Shown piece after piece: positions 1 to 8,507 of a DNA stretch of 64,000 bases. Every line of letters begins with the position of its first letter. Within the stretch, counting starts at the first letter, position 1. The notes beneath the pieces are model-generated. The model saw only the letters and a program-made list of their open reading frames with translations, had not been told where the DNA came from and made no database searches. Origin of the DNA: Anaerolineaceae bacterium UBA5404 (GTDB taxonomy: Bacteria; Chloroflexota; Anaerolineae; Anaerolineales; Anaerolineaceae); assembly GCA_002409625.1 (NCBI GenBank), contig DHNY01000010.1:62001-126000 (forward strand). The letters run 5' to 3'. Made by a program: the position numbers and the translations under genes.

Positions 1-128
1 AGGCTCTCAAGCTCTCAGGAAAGCTTGAGGTTTTACTCCTTGAAAACATTCAACATGACCTGGATACTTATGCAGATCTAAAAATGTTGGACGAGGACAT
101 CTTAAAGCAATTCGAACTTAGAATTTGA
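1..128 (+). CDS. C-terminal fragment of an unidentified protein
   Basis: The window opens inside a reading frame (frame from base 3) that stops with TGA at 126-128. About 41 residues are visible, rich in Leu, Asp and Glu and ending KQFELRI. No motif is recognisable, so I assign no function. The next gene starts 13 bases later behind a GAAAGGA ribosome binding site that overlaps this stop, so the two are probably co-transcribed. Confidence 0.5.
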   Translation, partial: ALKLSGKLEVLLLENIQHDLDTYADLKMLDEDILKQFELRI

Positions 129-141
129 AAGGATTATAAAC

Positions 142-1143
142 ATGTTAGATAAAGTCGCATTATATTTACAAGACTCGCATGATTTGCGAGACGGCTTGGA
201 CATTGTCCGCTACGCCGAAGAAAAAGGTTTTTATGCTGTTTACCAAGCGGAAAGCCGTCTTGTGCGTGACGCTATCGTGCCAATGGCTGCTTACGCTGCT
301 GTAACCGAAAAAATCCATATTGGCTCTGGCGTGATTAACAACTGGACGCGAAACATTGGCTTACTTGCCTCCACATTTCTAACCTTGGATGACCTTGCAC
401 CTAACCGCATTATCTGTGGCATTGGTGCCTGGTGGGATCCTCTGGCGAAAAATGTTGGCATTAATCGCACAAAACCGCTCAAAGCAATGGAAGAAACCAT
501 TTTGGTCATGAAAAGACTTTTAAACATGGAAAACGTTAGCTTTGAAGGTGAATTCGTTCAGGTTAAGGATATTGAGTTGGATGTCGTTCATGGTCGACGC
601 GAACCACGCCATGTGCCCATTTACATCGGCGCGACCGGTAACAAAATGATTGAAATGACCGGGCGAATTGCTGATGGCATCGTGATGAACTATTGTGTGC
701 CGGTTTCCTACAATGATATGGCGATTGAGAATCTGATGAAAGGTCTGAAACAATCCGGACGCAAGCTCGAAGATTTTGACAGACCTCAACTGATTGTCTG
801 TTCAGTGGATGAAGACCGCGAAAAAGCGATTGACTCAACCCGCGAACTGCTTACCCAGTACTTGGCACAACAGCCACATATCGCCTTGGCTTCGGGTGTT
901 TCGATGTCGATCGTTGAGGAAATCCAATCCATTTTGGGTTGGCCAGCAACACATGAACAAATTCAGGCTGCCAAGCATCTGGTGCCGGATTCATTGATTC
1001 ATCACATCACTGCCAGTGGTACACCAGAAGAAGCCAAAGCCAAGGTTCAGGAATACATCGACCACGGCGCCACATATCCCATTCTTTATGGCGTAGGTGG
1101 TGATACAAAGCTGTTGATTGACACTTTTTCGCCTCTCGGCTGA
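142..1143 (+). CDS. LLM-class flavin/F420-dependent oxidoreductase
   Basis: The 333-residue protein has the features of the bacterial luciferase-like monooxygenase superfamily (TIM barrel): a start resembling methylenetetrahydromethanopterin reductases (KVALYLQDSHDLRDG), an early VYQAES stretch, IHIGSGVINNW, the PIYIGATGNKMIEMTGRIADG segment (split here by its known role in cofactor binding) and a C-terminal SGTPEEAKAKVQEYIDHGAT motif. Family members bind FMN or F420 and transfer hydride to varied substrates; the substrate cannot be read from sequence. Length is normal. The start at 142 is supported by GAAAGGA about 8 bases upstream. It precedes the molybdenum-hydroxylase genes, with a hairpin at 1191-1220 between, so a separate transcript is possible. 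Confidence 0.85.
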   Translation: MLDKVALYLQDSHDLRDGLDIVRYAEEKGFYAVYQAESRLVRDAIVPMAAYAAVTEKIHIGSGVINNWTRNIGLLASTFLTLDDLAPNRIICGIGAWWDPLAKNVGINRTKPLKAMEETILVMKRLLNMENVSFEGEFVQVKDIELDVVHGRREPRHVPIYIGATGNKMIEMTGRIADGIVMNYCVPVSYNDMAIENLMKGLKQSGRKLEDFDRPQLIVCSVDEDREKAIDSTRELLTQYLAQQPHIALASGVSMSIVEEIQSILGWPATHEQIQAAKHLVPDSLIHHITASGTPEEAKAKVQEYIDHGATYPILYGVGGDTKLLIDTFSPLG

Positions 1144-1190
1144 TAAGTGTTGTTGATGAAGGGCAGACTTACTGCCTGTGATATGAAAAC

Positions 1191-1220
1191 AAAATTGACC
1201 TGAACAGAAAGGTCAATTTT
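1191..1220 (+). terminator. 10-bp hairpin between the oxidoreductase and the YgfM-like gene
   Basis: AAAATTGACC and GGTCAATTTT form a perfect 10-bp stem around a 10-base loop; the downstream arm ends in TTTT. It follows the stop of the oxidoreductase and precedes the RBS of the next gene by 15 bases. It could be a weak terminator, an attenuator, or a binding site for a dimeric regulator. GC content of the stem is low for a strong terminator. Confidence 0.45.
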
Positions 1221-1248
1221 GGCATGCAATCTTCTAAAGGAGGATCTT

Positions 1249-2013
1249 GTGGATGAAATAAACATTCAATACTTTAGACCCCAATCGCTTGATGAACTCG
1301 AAGCGCTGATAGGAGAGCACGATGGCTCATTCTTGTTCCTGACTGGAGGAGACTACAACGCCAAAGGATATCAGGATGGAGACGTGCTCATCGATTTACA
1401 AGACCTCCAGATGGACTCAATTGTTGAGGAAGATGGTTTCATCGAAATCGGTGGATTGGTTCCGCTTGACGCTTTATTTAAAGAGGATGCTTTGTGGGCG
1501 GATTTTCGAGATGCTTTGCGCATTGAAGGTGGCTGGAACATTAGAAATGGCTTGAGTCTGGACAATTTTTTGCGCGTAGCCAATGGGCGTTCGCCGCTCT
1601 TAACTTGTTTGCGGGCACTGGATATCAACCTTTTTGTTCAACCAGAAGGTGGCGTTATGGCGCTGGATGAATACCTTAGTGATGAATATAACTGGCGGGA
1701 TTATTTTATTGAGAAAGTGAGCTTAAATAAGCCAAAAGCAGTTGCTTATGAGCAGGTGGCACGCTCGCCAAAAGATCTTCCTATTGTTAATGTCGCTGTA
1801 GTGCAAGACCAGGATGACACCATTGTTGTGACGGTGGGTGGCCATGAAGCCCTTTTGGGTGGTTTGTTGTTTGAGCCCGGCACAGTCATTGAAACAGAAC
1901 AAGTAAGAGAGTTATTTGTAGACACCGATGACGCATGGGCAAGCGCGGAATATCGTCAGGATGTTGCAGAATCCCTATTGAAGCGGTGCATAGCCAAACT
2001 GGGTTTGGCATAG
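1249..2013 (+). CDS. YgfM-like FAD-domain subunit of a molybdenum hydroxylase, cofactor motif degenerate
   Basis: I place the start at GTG 1249, five bases after AAAGGAGGA (1236-1244), giving 254 residues; an in-frame TTG at 1219 lies upstream of that RBS. The fold is that of CoxM/XdhB-type FAD subunits (IQYFRPQSLDELEAL, LIDLQDLQMD, IEIGGLVPLDALF) and the length matches E. coli YgfM (about 259 residues). The two FAD-binding signatures are eroded: the usual AGGTDL is TGGDYN, and the usual ATIGGN region reads LSLDNFLRVANGRSPLL without the GG. Bound FAD is therefore uncertain. The gene ends 12 bases before the XdhD-like subunit, the order found in E. coli ygfM-xdhD. Confidence 0.75.
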   Translation: MDEINIQYFRPQSLDELEALIGEHDGSFLFLTGGDYNAKGYQDGDVLIDLQDLQMDSIVEEDGFIEIGGLVPLDALFKEDALWADFRDALRIEGGWNIRNGLSLDNFLRVANGRSPLLTCLRALDINLFVQPEGGVMALDEYLSDEYNWRDYFIEKVSLNKPKAVAYEQVARSPKDLPIVNVAVVQDQDDTIVVTVGGHEALLGGLLFEPGTVIETEQVRELFVDTDDAWASAEYRQDVAESLLKRCIAKLGLA

Positions 2014-2025
2014 AGGAGGATGAGC

Positions 2026-4947
2026 ATGAAAATTAGCCTCAATGTTAATCAAAAAACTGAACAACTGGAAATAGTTGGCAATGAAAACCTACTGGACGCT
2101 TTGCGGTCGCTTGGGTATTTTAGTGCCAAAAGTGGTGGCTGTGCAAAAGGTGAATGTGGCGCTTGCGCGGTTTTGCTTGACGGTAAACCCGTTAATAGCT
2201 GTATGTTTTTGGCTGTTCAGGCTCAAGGTCACTTGATTGAAACCGTTGAAAAATTGGGCGAACAAGCGCAACAGGGTTGGAAAAAGACACAAGGTTTTGA
2301 CCCCTTACAAACTGCTTTTATTGAGAGCGGTTCGGTGCAATGTGGTTACTGTACACCAGCGATGATCCTTTCTGCGAAAGCTTTGCTGCGGGAAAATCCC
2401 CAACCGGATGAGGTTCAAATCCGTGAAGCCCTTAGTGGCGTGATGTGTCGTTGTACAGCTTATGTGAAGCCAGTACAAGCGATTCAGCGCGCCGTTGAAA
2501 TGATGAATGAACCCAAGGTCGATGCCGATGTGAGCCAGTATGAGCCAGACATGTTACAGGTGGATGAGATACCCGAGACGCAGAGGGTGGGCAAGTCTGA
2601 CATCAAAATCGATGCAGCTTCTTTGGTGCAGGGAAAGCCGGCTTTTACGGCAGATTTGGCTTTGAAAGACACCCTGGTTGCAAAGGTTTTGCGTTCACCC
2701 TATGCCCATGCCCGAATTCGATCGATTGACGCTTCAAAAGCCAGAGCTTTGCCTGGTGTTGCTGCTGTGCTAACCTGGGAAGACTTACCCAGGGTTGTTT
2801 ACTCTACTGCCGGGCAATCTGATCCAATTCCAGGACCTTTAGACATGTTTTCACTGGACAATAAGGTGCGATTTGTGGGAGATCGGGTGGCTTTCGTTGC
2901 CGCAGAAACTAGCGCTATTGCCGAGGAAGCTCTCGAGTTGATTGAAGTCGATTATGAAGTGCTCGAACCCATTATCGATATGCGCGATGCCTCGAAAGAG
3001 GGTGCGCCAATTTTGCATGATGAGCCTGAATATGTTCATTTTGCCGATTCTGATCCTTCCATAAACCTGGCTGCCAAAATTCGCATTGATATTGGCGATG
3101 TTGATAAAGGTTTTGCTGAAGCAGACCATATTATTGAAAGGGAATACATTGTGCCAAAGGTGCAGCAAGCCCATATTGAGCCACATGTAACTCTCACTTA
3201 TTGGGATGAAAATGACCGTTTGGTTGTGCGCACTAGTACGCAGGTTCCTTTCCACGCCCGGCGTATTCTGGCACCGGTTTTAGGCTTGCCGGTTAAGCAA
3301 ATTCGGGTGATTAAGCCCCGTATTGGTGGCGGTTTTGGGAATAAGCAGGAAATTTTGATTGAAGATATTGCCGCTCATCTTACGATTGCAACTGGCAAAC
3401 CTGTGCTATATGAGATGAGTCGCGAAGAAGAATTTATTGCCTCACGTTCACGCCATCCGATGCGTGTGAAAATGCGCACTGGGGTGATGAATGATGGCAC
3501 GATGACTGCCAACGAGATGGTTGCTCTTTCAGACACCGGCGCTTACGGATGCCATGCGCTTACCGTAACCGGCAATACCGGGCAAAAATCGATGGGGCTT
3601 TATGTGGGAGACGGAAAGTATCGCCAGTCACCCAATATTCGTTTTTATGCTGATATTGTGTATACCAACACACCTCCGGCTGGCGCTTATCGAGGCTATG
3701 GCGTGCCCCAAGGCTATTGGCCATTGGACAGGCACATGGAATATATCGCTGATGTAATTGGTATGGACCCGATTGATTTTCGTTTGAAAAACATCGTAAA
3801 AGCCGGCGAATACCAGCCTTTTAGCACAGCATGGAACGAAGGACGAGAGCCAGTGCCTGAAGTTTTACAAACGGTTGGTTTGGTGCAATGCGTGGAACAA
3901 GGTCGCGAAGCGATTGGCTGGGATGAGAAATACAACAACCCCGCCTGGCAACGTGTTGAAGGCAAGCCCCACCTTCGCAGAGGCATCGGCATGGCAGCAG
4001 TGATGCAAGGTACTGCTATTCCGTTCCTGGATATGGGTGCCGCGAGTATCAAAATCAATGACGACGGTTCCTTTAATCTTTTAGTCGGTGCAACGGACCT
4101 GGGCACTGGTTCTGATACGGTTTTGGCTCAGATTGCGGCTGAAACCCTGGGTGTGCCAACGGACGACATTTTCGTTTTGTCGTCAGATACCGATACCACA
4201 CCGTTTGATGTGGGTGCTTATGCGTCTTCAACAACCTATGTTTCTGGTACGGCGGTGTTAAAGGCTTGTTTGGAAGTGGCGGAGCAGATAAAACGTCGCG
4301 CGGTGATGATTTTTACAGACAAAGGATTTGATTACCGGACTGAGGACATTGTCCTTAAGGATAAACACGCCATCGCTCCCAACGGCGAAAAGGTCAGTTT
4401 GGCAACAATTGCCCTGGACTCTTTGCATTGGCGAAATCAAGAGCAGATTATGGCGACTGCCTCTTATGTTTCACCCAATTCACCGCCGCCTTTCGCTGCT
4501 CAGTTTGCAACGGTGGAAGTGGATATTGAAACCGGTGAGGTAACCGTAAAGGATTTAATCATGGCCGTTGATTCTGGTGTTATCATCAACCCGGTTACTG
4601 CTTCAGCCCAAATTGAAGGTGGCATTGCCCAAGCCTTGGGTTATGGCGTTTGTGAAGAAATGGTTTATGATGAAAACGGTGTTGCCCGCGAGGTCGATTT
4701 AGTGGACTATCATGTGTTTAGGGCAGACGAAATGCCAAACATTAAGTCTATTTTTGTTGAGACTTATGAAACCACTGGACCGTATGGCGCCAAAGCTGTG
4801 GCGGAGATACCCCTGGATGGGGCAGCACCTGCCATTGGCAATGCCGTGTTCAATGCCTGTGGCGTTGACTTATTGGAAATACCGATTGTGCCAGAAAAAG
4901 TATGGCGAGAACTAAACGTGAAGACTGAGGAAAAGGATGGAGTATAG
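2026..4947 (+). CDS. XdhD-like molybdenum hydroxylase, fused [2Fe-2S] and molybdopterin subunit
   Basis: AGGAGG at 2014-2019 points to ATG 2026 (973 residues) rather than the ATG at 2020. The N-terminal ~160 residues carry two [2Fe-2S] domains with all ligands: GGCAKGECGACAVLLDG plus NSC, then QCGYCTPAM and MCRCTAY. The rest is the molybdopterin-binding subunit, with GGGFGNKQ, GAYRGYGVPQG, GTGSDTVLAQ and a C-terminal GAKAVAE-type motif holding the expected catalytic Glu. Length and layout match E. coli XdhD, often annotated as a putative selenate reductase or selenium-dependent hydroxylase. From memory, E. coli XdhD has lost the N-terminal Fe-S cysteines; here they are intact, so electron transfer looks functional. 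Substrate unknown (purine or other N-heterocycle likely). The stop overlaps the next gene by 11 bases. Confidence 0.85.
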   Translation: MKISLNVNQKTEQLEIVGNENLLDALRSLGYFSAKSGGCAKGECGACAVLLDGKPVNSCMFLAVQAQGHLIETVEKLGEQAQQGWKKTQGFDPLQTAFIESGSVQCGYCTPAMILSAKALLRENPQPDEVQIREALSGVMCRCTAYVKPVQAIQRAVEMMNEPKVDADVSQYEPDMLQVDEIPETQRVGKSDIKIDAASLVQGKPAFTADLALKDTLVAKVLRSPYAHARIRSIDASKARALPGVAAVLTWEDLPRVVYSTAGQSDPIPGPLDMFSLDNKVRFVGDRVAFVAAETSAIAEEALELIEVDYEVLEPIIDMRDASKEGAPILHDEPEYVHFADSDPSINLAAKIRIDIGDVDKGFAEADHIIEREYIVPKVQQAHIEPHVTLTYWDENDRLVVRTSTQVPFHARRILAPVLGLPVKQIRVIKPRIGGGFGNKQEILIEDIAAHLTIATGKPVLYEMSREEEFIASRSRHPMRVKMRTGVMNDGTMTANEMVALSDTGAYGCHALTVTGNTGQKSMGLYVGDGKYRQSPNIRFYADIVYTNTPPAGAYRGYGVPQGYWPLDRHMEYIADVIGMDPIDFRLKNIVKAGEYQPFSTAWNEGREPVPEVLQTVGLVQCVEQGREAIGWDEKYNNPAWQRVEGKPHLRRGIGMAAVMQGTAIPFLDMGAASIKINDDGSFNLLVGATDLGTGSDTVLAQIAAETLGVPTDDIFVLSSDTDTTPFDVGAYASSTTYVSGTAVLKACLEVAEQIKRRAVMIFTDKGFDYRTEDIVLKDKHAIAPNGEKVSLATIALDSLHWRNQEQIMATASYVSPNSPPPFAAQFATVEVDIETGEVTVKDLIMAVDSGVIINPVTASAQIEGGIAQALGYGVCEEMVYDENGVAREVDLVDYHVFRADEMPNIKSIFVETYETTGPYGAKAVAEIPLDGAAPAIGNAVFNACGVDLLEIPIVPEKVWRELNVKTEEKDGV

Positions 4948-6310
4948 CGGATATACACTAAGCAGAGCAGAAAGAATTTTTGTTACGGGGCATATTAACC
5001 CTGATACCGATTCAATTGCATCAGCGATTGGCTACGCCTGGCTTTTACGCGAGCGTGATAATTTGCCCACGGTGGCATGCCGCGCGGGTTCAGTGAATTT
5101 GCAAACAGCCTGGGTGCTTAAAACCCTTGGCATGGATCCGCCCATTTTGCTGACGGATGCATCGCCACGTTTTGAGTCGGTGACCAAGCGTTATGATGTT
5201 GCTACGCCAGATAAATCTTTGAACGATGCCTGGTTAATTTTGACCCGAACCGGTGGTATCGCTCCAATCGTAAATGCCGATGGAACCCCGTATGGCATGG
5301 TAACCGGGCAAAGCCTGTTTGATTTTTTGCGCCGTATCATTGGACCGCATCCAAAATACCGTGATATGACCATCTCAGAACTTTTGGATATCCCCAGCCG
5401 GGAAGCCGCAAAAACCGATATTCCCCGTTTTCAACCCCAAACCAGGATTAAGGACGTTATCAACCGTCTTTTGCGGCATGAATTTACTGAGTATTGGGTT
5501 GTGGACGATTCTGGCCGCTATTTGGGTCTCGCCAGGCAAAATGATTTACTGCATCCACCGCGGATTAAGGTCATATTGGTAGACCATAATGAGCCTCAGC
5601 AATCAATCGCATCCTTGGAGGAAGCTGAACTTTTAGAAATTCTTGACCATCACCGTTTGGGAAACCGCTCAACACATCATCCAATCAAGTTTACGGTGGA
5701 TATTGTTGGCAGCACTTCAACCTTGGTGGCAGAGCAAATCGTAGAAGCCGGATTAAGCGCGCCACCTCAAATTGCTGGCATGCTATTGGCGGGTTTGCTA
5801 TCAGATACGCTCATATTCCAATCACCCACAACCACGCCGCGTGATAACGCCGTGGCAGAAAACCTTGCTCGATGGGCATTTGTGCCAGGTTCACCACTTG
5901 AGAATGAAACCATCCACAGTTACGGAGAAAAAGTTGTCCGAGCAGGTGCAGGTTTGCTCACCCGAGATCCGGATAGCATCGTGAGTGGCGATGTGAAAAC
6001 TTATGAAAGCGCCGGCTTTAAATTTGCGATTTCACAGGTTGAAGTTGCTGGCGTTTATGATCTGGGTGACATCCTTGGGCAGCTACGCAGGTCTTTGATT
6101 AAATATAAAGATGCCAATGGACTTGATTTTACAATGCTCATGATTACTGATGTGGTTGAAGGTTCAAGCCGTTTGTTAACGGTAGATCAACCTCCGGCGC
6201 TTGATGAATTGCCTTACCGCATTCTACGTGATGGCACACGTTTAGCAGAAGGCGTTGTTTCGCGTAAGAAACAACTTTTGCCGTTGGTGCTCTCGATTTT
6301 GGAGGAATAA
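4937..6310 (+). CDS. ppaC: CBS-domain family II (DHH) inorganic pyrophosphatase
   Basis: The 457-residue protein begins with the DHH-family metal motif GHINPDTDS (residues ~14-22). The core is split by two CBS domains (roughly 70-205; APIVNADGTPYGMVTG and YWVVDDSGRYLGLA), followed by VDHNE and LDHHRLG and a C-terminal DHHA2 domain (GLLSDTLIFQSPTTT). Family II pyrophosphatases hydrolyse PPi with Mn or Co, and CBS-containing ones are controlled by adenine nucleotides. ATG 4937 follows GAGGAAAAGG and lies inside the end of the XdhD-like gene; its TAA overlaps the xdhC start (TAATG), so translation is probably coupled. PPi is released by the MocA-type cytidylyl transfer encoded in the same locus, which may explain the placement (inference). 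Confidence 0.9.
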   Translation: MEYSGYTLSRAERIFVTGHINPDTDSIASAIGYAWLLRERDNLPTVACRAGSVNLQTAWVLKTLGMDPPILLTDASPRFESVTKRYDVATPDKSLNDAWLILTRTGGIAPIVNADGTPYGMVTGQSLFDFLRRIIGPHPKYRDMTISELLDIPSREAAKTDIPRFQPQTRIKDVINRLLRHEFTEYWVVDDSGRYLGLARQNDLLHPPRIKVILVDHNEPQQSIASLEEAELLEILDHHRLGNRSTHHPIKFTVDIVGSTSTLVAEQIVEAGLSAPPQIAGMLLAGLLSDTLIFQSPTTTPRDNAVAENLARWAFVPGSPLENETIHSYGEKVVRAGAGLLTRDPDSIVSGDVKTYESAGFKFAISQVEVAGVYDLGDILGQLRRSLIKYKDANGLDFTMLMITDVVEGSSRLLTVDQPPALDELPYRILRDGTRLAEGVVSRKKQLLPLVLSILEE

Positions 6311-7080
6311 TGGATACGATTTATCTTGAATTGGCGCAGGCCTTAGAAGCACGTAAACCAGTTTGTTTATGTGTTGTGGCTGATTCTTCAGGCTCTGTTC
6401 CCAGGCCAGCTGGAAGCAAAATGTTGGTCTATGCGGATGGTTTGACATCAGGCAGCGTTGGTGGAGGCGGATTGGAGTCAGAGGTGATTAACCAAGCGCT
6501 TGAAGCTATGAGGCTTGGAAAGACGAAGCTGCTAGAGTATTCGATGAATCCCAATGATGAGAATGCCGTTGGTGTTTGTGGTGGTTGGGTAATAGTTTAT
6601 ATCGAACCTCAGTTAGAACAACCGACTTTGTTAATTTTAGGCGCAGGACATGTTGGATTGGCTGTGGCAAAAATTGCCAGTTTAATGGATTTTCGGATTA
6701 TCTTGAATGATGACCGTGAAGATGCTCTTGAGAACTTAAGCGTGCCTGATAAAGTGGAATTTATCGCCTGTGATATGGCTGATTTGCCGAATAAAGTTAA
6801 AATCACGCCTCAAACCTTTATTATTGGTGTTTCAAGAGATGCCCAATTAGACATCGATGGTTTTCCGGCACTGCTGGAGACAGATTTTGCTTATTTCGGC
6901 GCGATTGGATCCCGAAATCGGTGGATTCATACCAAAGACGCCATGCTTGAAGCAGGCGTATTGCCAGAAAAAGCAGATCAAATAAAATCGCCCATTGGAC
7001 TGCGCATCCATGCCATAACCCCAGACGAAATTGCAATCAGTATCCTGGCTGAAGTCATTCAGCATATGCACAAGAAATAG
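6310..7080 (+). CDS. xdhC: XdhC/CoxI-family molybdenum hydroxylase maturation factor
   Basis: Residues 1-~70 form the XdhC/CoxI domain (VCLCVVADSSGSVPRPAGSK, GSVGGGGLESEVI) and residues ~95-250 an XdhC Rossmann domain (LLILGAGHVGLAVAKIA). Family members bind and help sulfurate molybdenum cofactor before it is inserted into xanthine-dehydrogenase-type enzymes. The 256-residue length is normal. It starts at ATG 6310, overlapping the pyrophosphatase stop, with GGAGGA upstream, and sits between the two hydroxylase gene sets, so one copy may serve both. Confidence 0.9.
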   Translation: MDTIYLELAQALEARKPVCLCVVADSSGSVPRPAGSKMLVYADGLTSGSVGGGGLESEVINQALEAMRLGKTKLLEYSMNPNDENAVGVCGGWVIVYIEPQLEQPTLLILGAGHVGLAVAKIASLMDFRIILNDDREDALENLSVPDKVEFIACDMADLPNKVKITPQTFIIGVSRDAQLDIDGFPALLETDFAYFGAIGSRNRWIHTKDAMLEAGVLPEKADQIKSPIGLRIHAITPDEIAISILAEVIQHMHKK

Positions 7081-7094
7081 GAGCTCAACAAGCT

Positions 7095-8492
7095 ATGTGG
7101 AAGCATTACCATATTGTAGAAACCAGTGAACAACTCGCCGAACTATTAGCCACGCAAGAAGGTCCAACCAAAATAATTGCCGGTGGCACAGACCTGATGG
7201 TTGAAATCAACAATGAGAAATGGCAAAACCTTGACACGGTTTTGGACATTTCACGGGTTGTTGCCCTGGATAAAATTTGGCAAGATAAAGAAAACAATTT
7301 GCATATTGGCGCGATTGTTACCCATAATGATGTCTTGCACTCGCGCTTGCTTCGCGATGCGGCTTTTCCACTTGTGCAAGCATGTTATACGGTAGCTTCG
7401 CCTGCCTTGCGCAACCGTGCCACCGTCGTGGGCAATTTGGTGACCGCTTCGCCTGCCAATGATACTATTCCCACGCTTATGGCATTGGACGCCAAACTCG
7501 TTTTGGCTAGCGTCCGTGGTGAGCGGATTGTGCCTTTATCTGAGTTTTACAAAGGGTATCGCCAAACCGCGCTTGAAAAGGATGAATATGTTAAAGAAGT
7601 CTTCTTTAAAGGTTTAACCGCCAATCAAAGAGGCTCTTTTAGAAAGCAAGGACTGAGAAAAGCACAAGCTATCTCGATACTCAATTGTTGCGTTTTGTTA
7701 AGCTTTGAGGAAGATGTCATCAGCGATGCAAAAGTGACCATGGGATCTGTGGGTCCGGTGGTGATGCACGCGCCGAGCGCTGAAGCGTTTCTGATAGGAA
7801 AAGTTTTGGACGACACGGTAATCGATGAAGCTTCTCGCATAGCTGCCAGTGATGCTAAGGCAATCAGTGATATCCGTGGATCAAAAGAGTTTCGTGACTA
7901 TATGATGAAAGAGCTTGTGTTTGAAGCGCTACATGACATCACGCGGGATGATTTGCGCCAATCAATTCCGCGCAAACCAATTAGCTTGAACACTAAAGAC
8001 GATTGGTCGGGTGTTAAACAAGGTGAATGGGATGGCGATACTATTCGCACAACCGTAAACGGTGAAGAGTACATCTTGACTGGTGCCAGCAAGATGAGTT
8101 TATTGCATCTGCTCCGCGACAAGTTGGGATTGACCGGCTCGAAACCCGGATGCGAAGAAGGTGAATGTGGCGCGTGTATGGTCTTTCTGGATGGGCGCGC
8201 TGTGGTAAGTTGCCTTATTCCGGCAGCCCGTGCGCATCAAGCCAACATCACAACCATTGAAGGTTTGGGTGAGAATGGCCAATTGGATCCGGTTCAGATC
8301 TCGTTTATCGAACATGCGGCGGTGCAATGCGGCTACTGTACACCCGGCTTTGTGATGGCAGCTGTAAAACTTTTACAAGAAGATCCCAATCCCACCAGGG
8401 AACAAATCATGGCTGGCTTGTCTGGCAATTTATGCCGATGTACCGGCTATACCAAGATAATTGAAGCAATTGAGGACGTAAAACACCCTTAG
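7095..8492 (+). CDS. Molybdenum hydroxylase subunit, FAD domain fused to [2Fe-2S] domain
   Basis: This 465-residue protein joins two subunits that are usually separate. Residues 1-~290 are a CoxM/XdhB-type FAD domain with both signatures intact (AGGTDLMVEIN and ATVVGNLVTASPAND). Residues ~310-465 are a CoxS/XdhC-type small subunit with two [2Fe-2S] clusters (CEEGECGACMVFLDG plus SC, QCGYCTPGF, LCRCTGY). The order is FAD then Fe-S, the reverse of eukaryotic xanthine dehydrogenase. With the next gene it makes a complete three-cofactor hydroxylase. It starts 15 bases after xdhC behind AGGAG. Its FAD motifs contrast with the degenerate YgfM-like subunit upstream. Confidence 0.9.
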   Translation: MWKHYHIVETSEQLAELLATQEGPTKIIAGGTDLMVEINNEKWQNLDTVLDISRVVALDKIWQDKENNLHIGAIVTHNDVLHSRLLRDAAFPLVQACYTVASPALRNRATVVGNLVTASPANDTIPTLMALDAKLVLASVRGERIVPLSEFYKGYRQTALEKDEYVKEVFFKGLTANQRGSFRKQGLRKAQAISILNCCVLLSFEEDVISDAKVTMGSVGPVVMHAPSAEAFLIGKVLDDTVIDEASRIAASDAKAISDIRGSKEFRDYMMKELVFEALHDITRDDLRQSIPRKPISLNTKDDWSGVKQGEWDGDTIRTTVNGEEYILTGASKMSLLHLLRDKLGLTGSKPGCEEGECGACMVFLDGRAVVSCLIPAARAHQANITTIEGLGENGQLDPVQISFIEHAAVQCGYCTPGFVMAAVKLLQEDPNPTREQIMAGLSGNLCRCTGYTKIIEAIEDVKHP

Positions 8493-8507
8493 AATAAGGA
8501 GCGTCAG

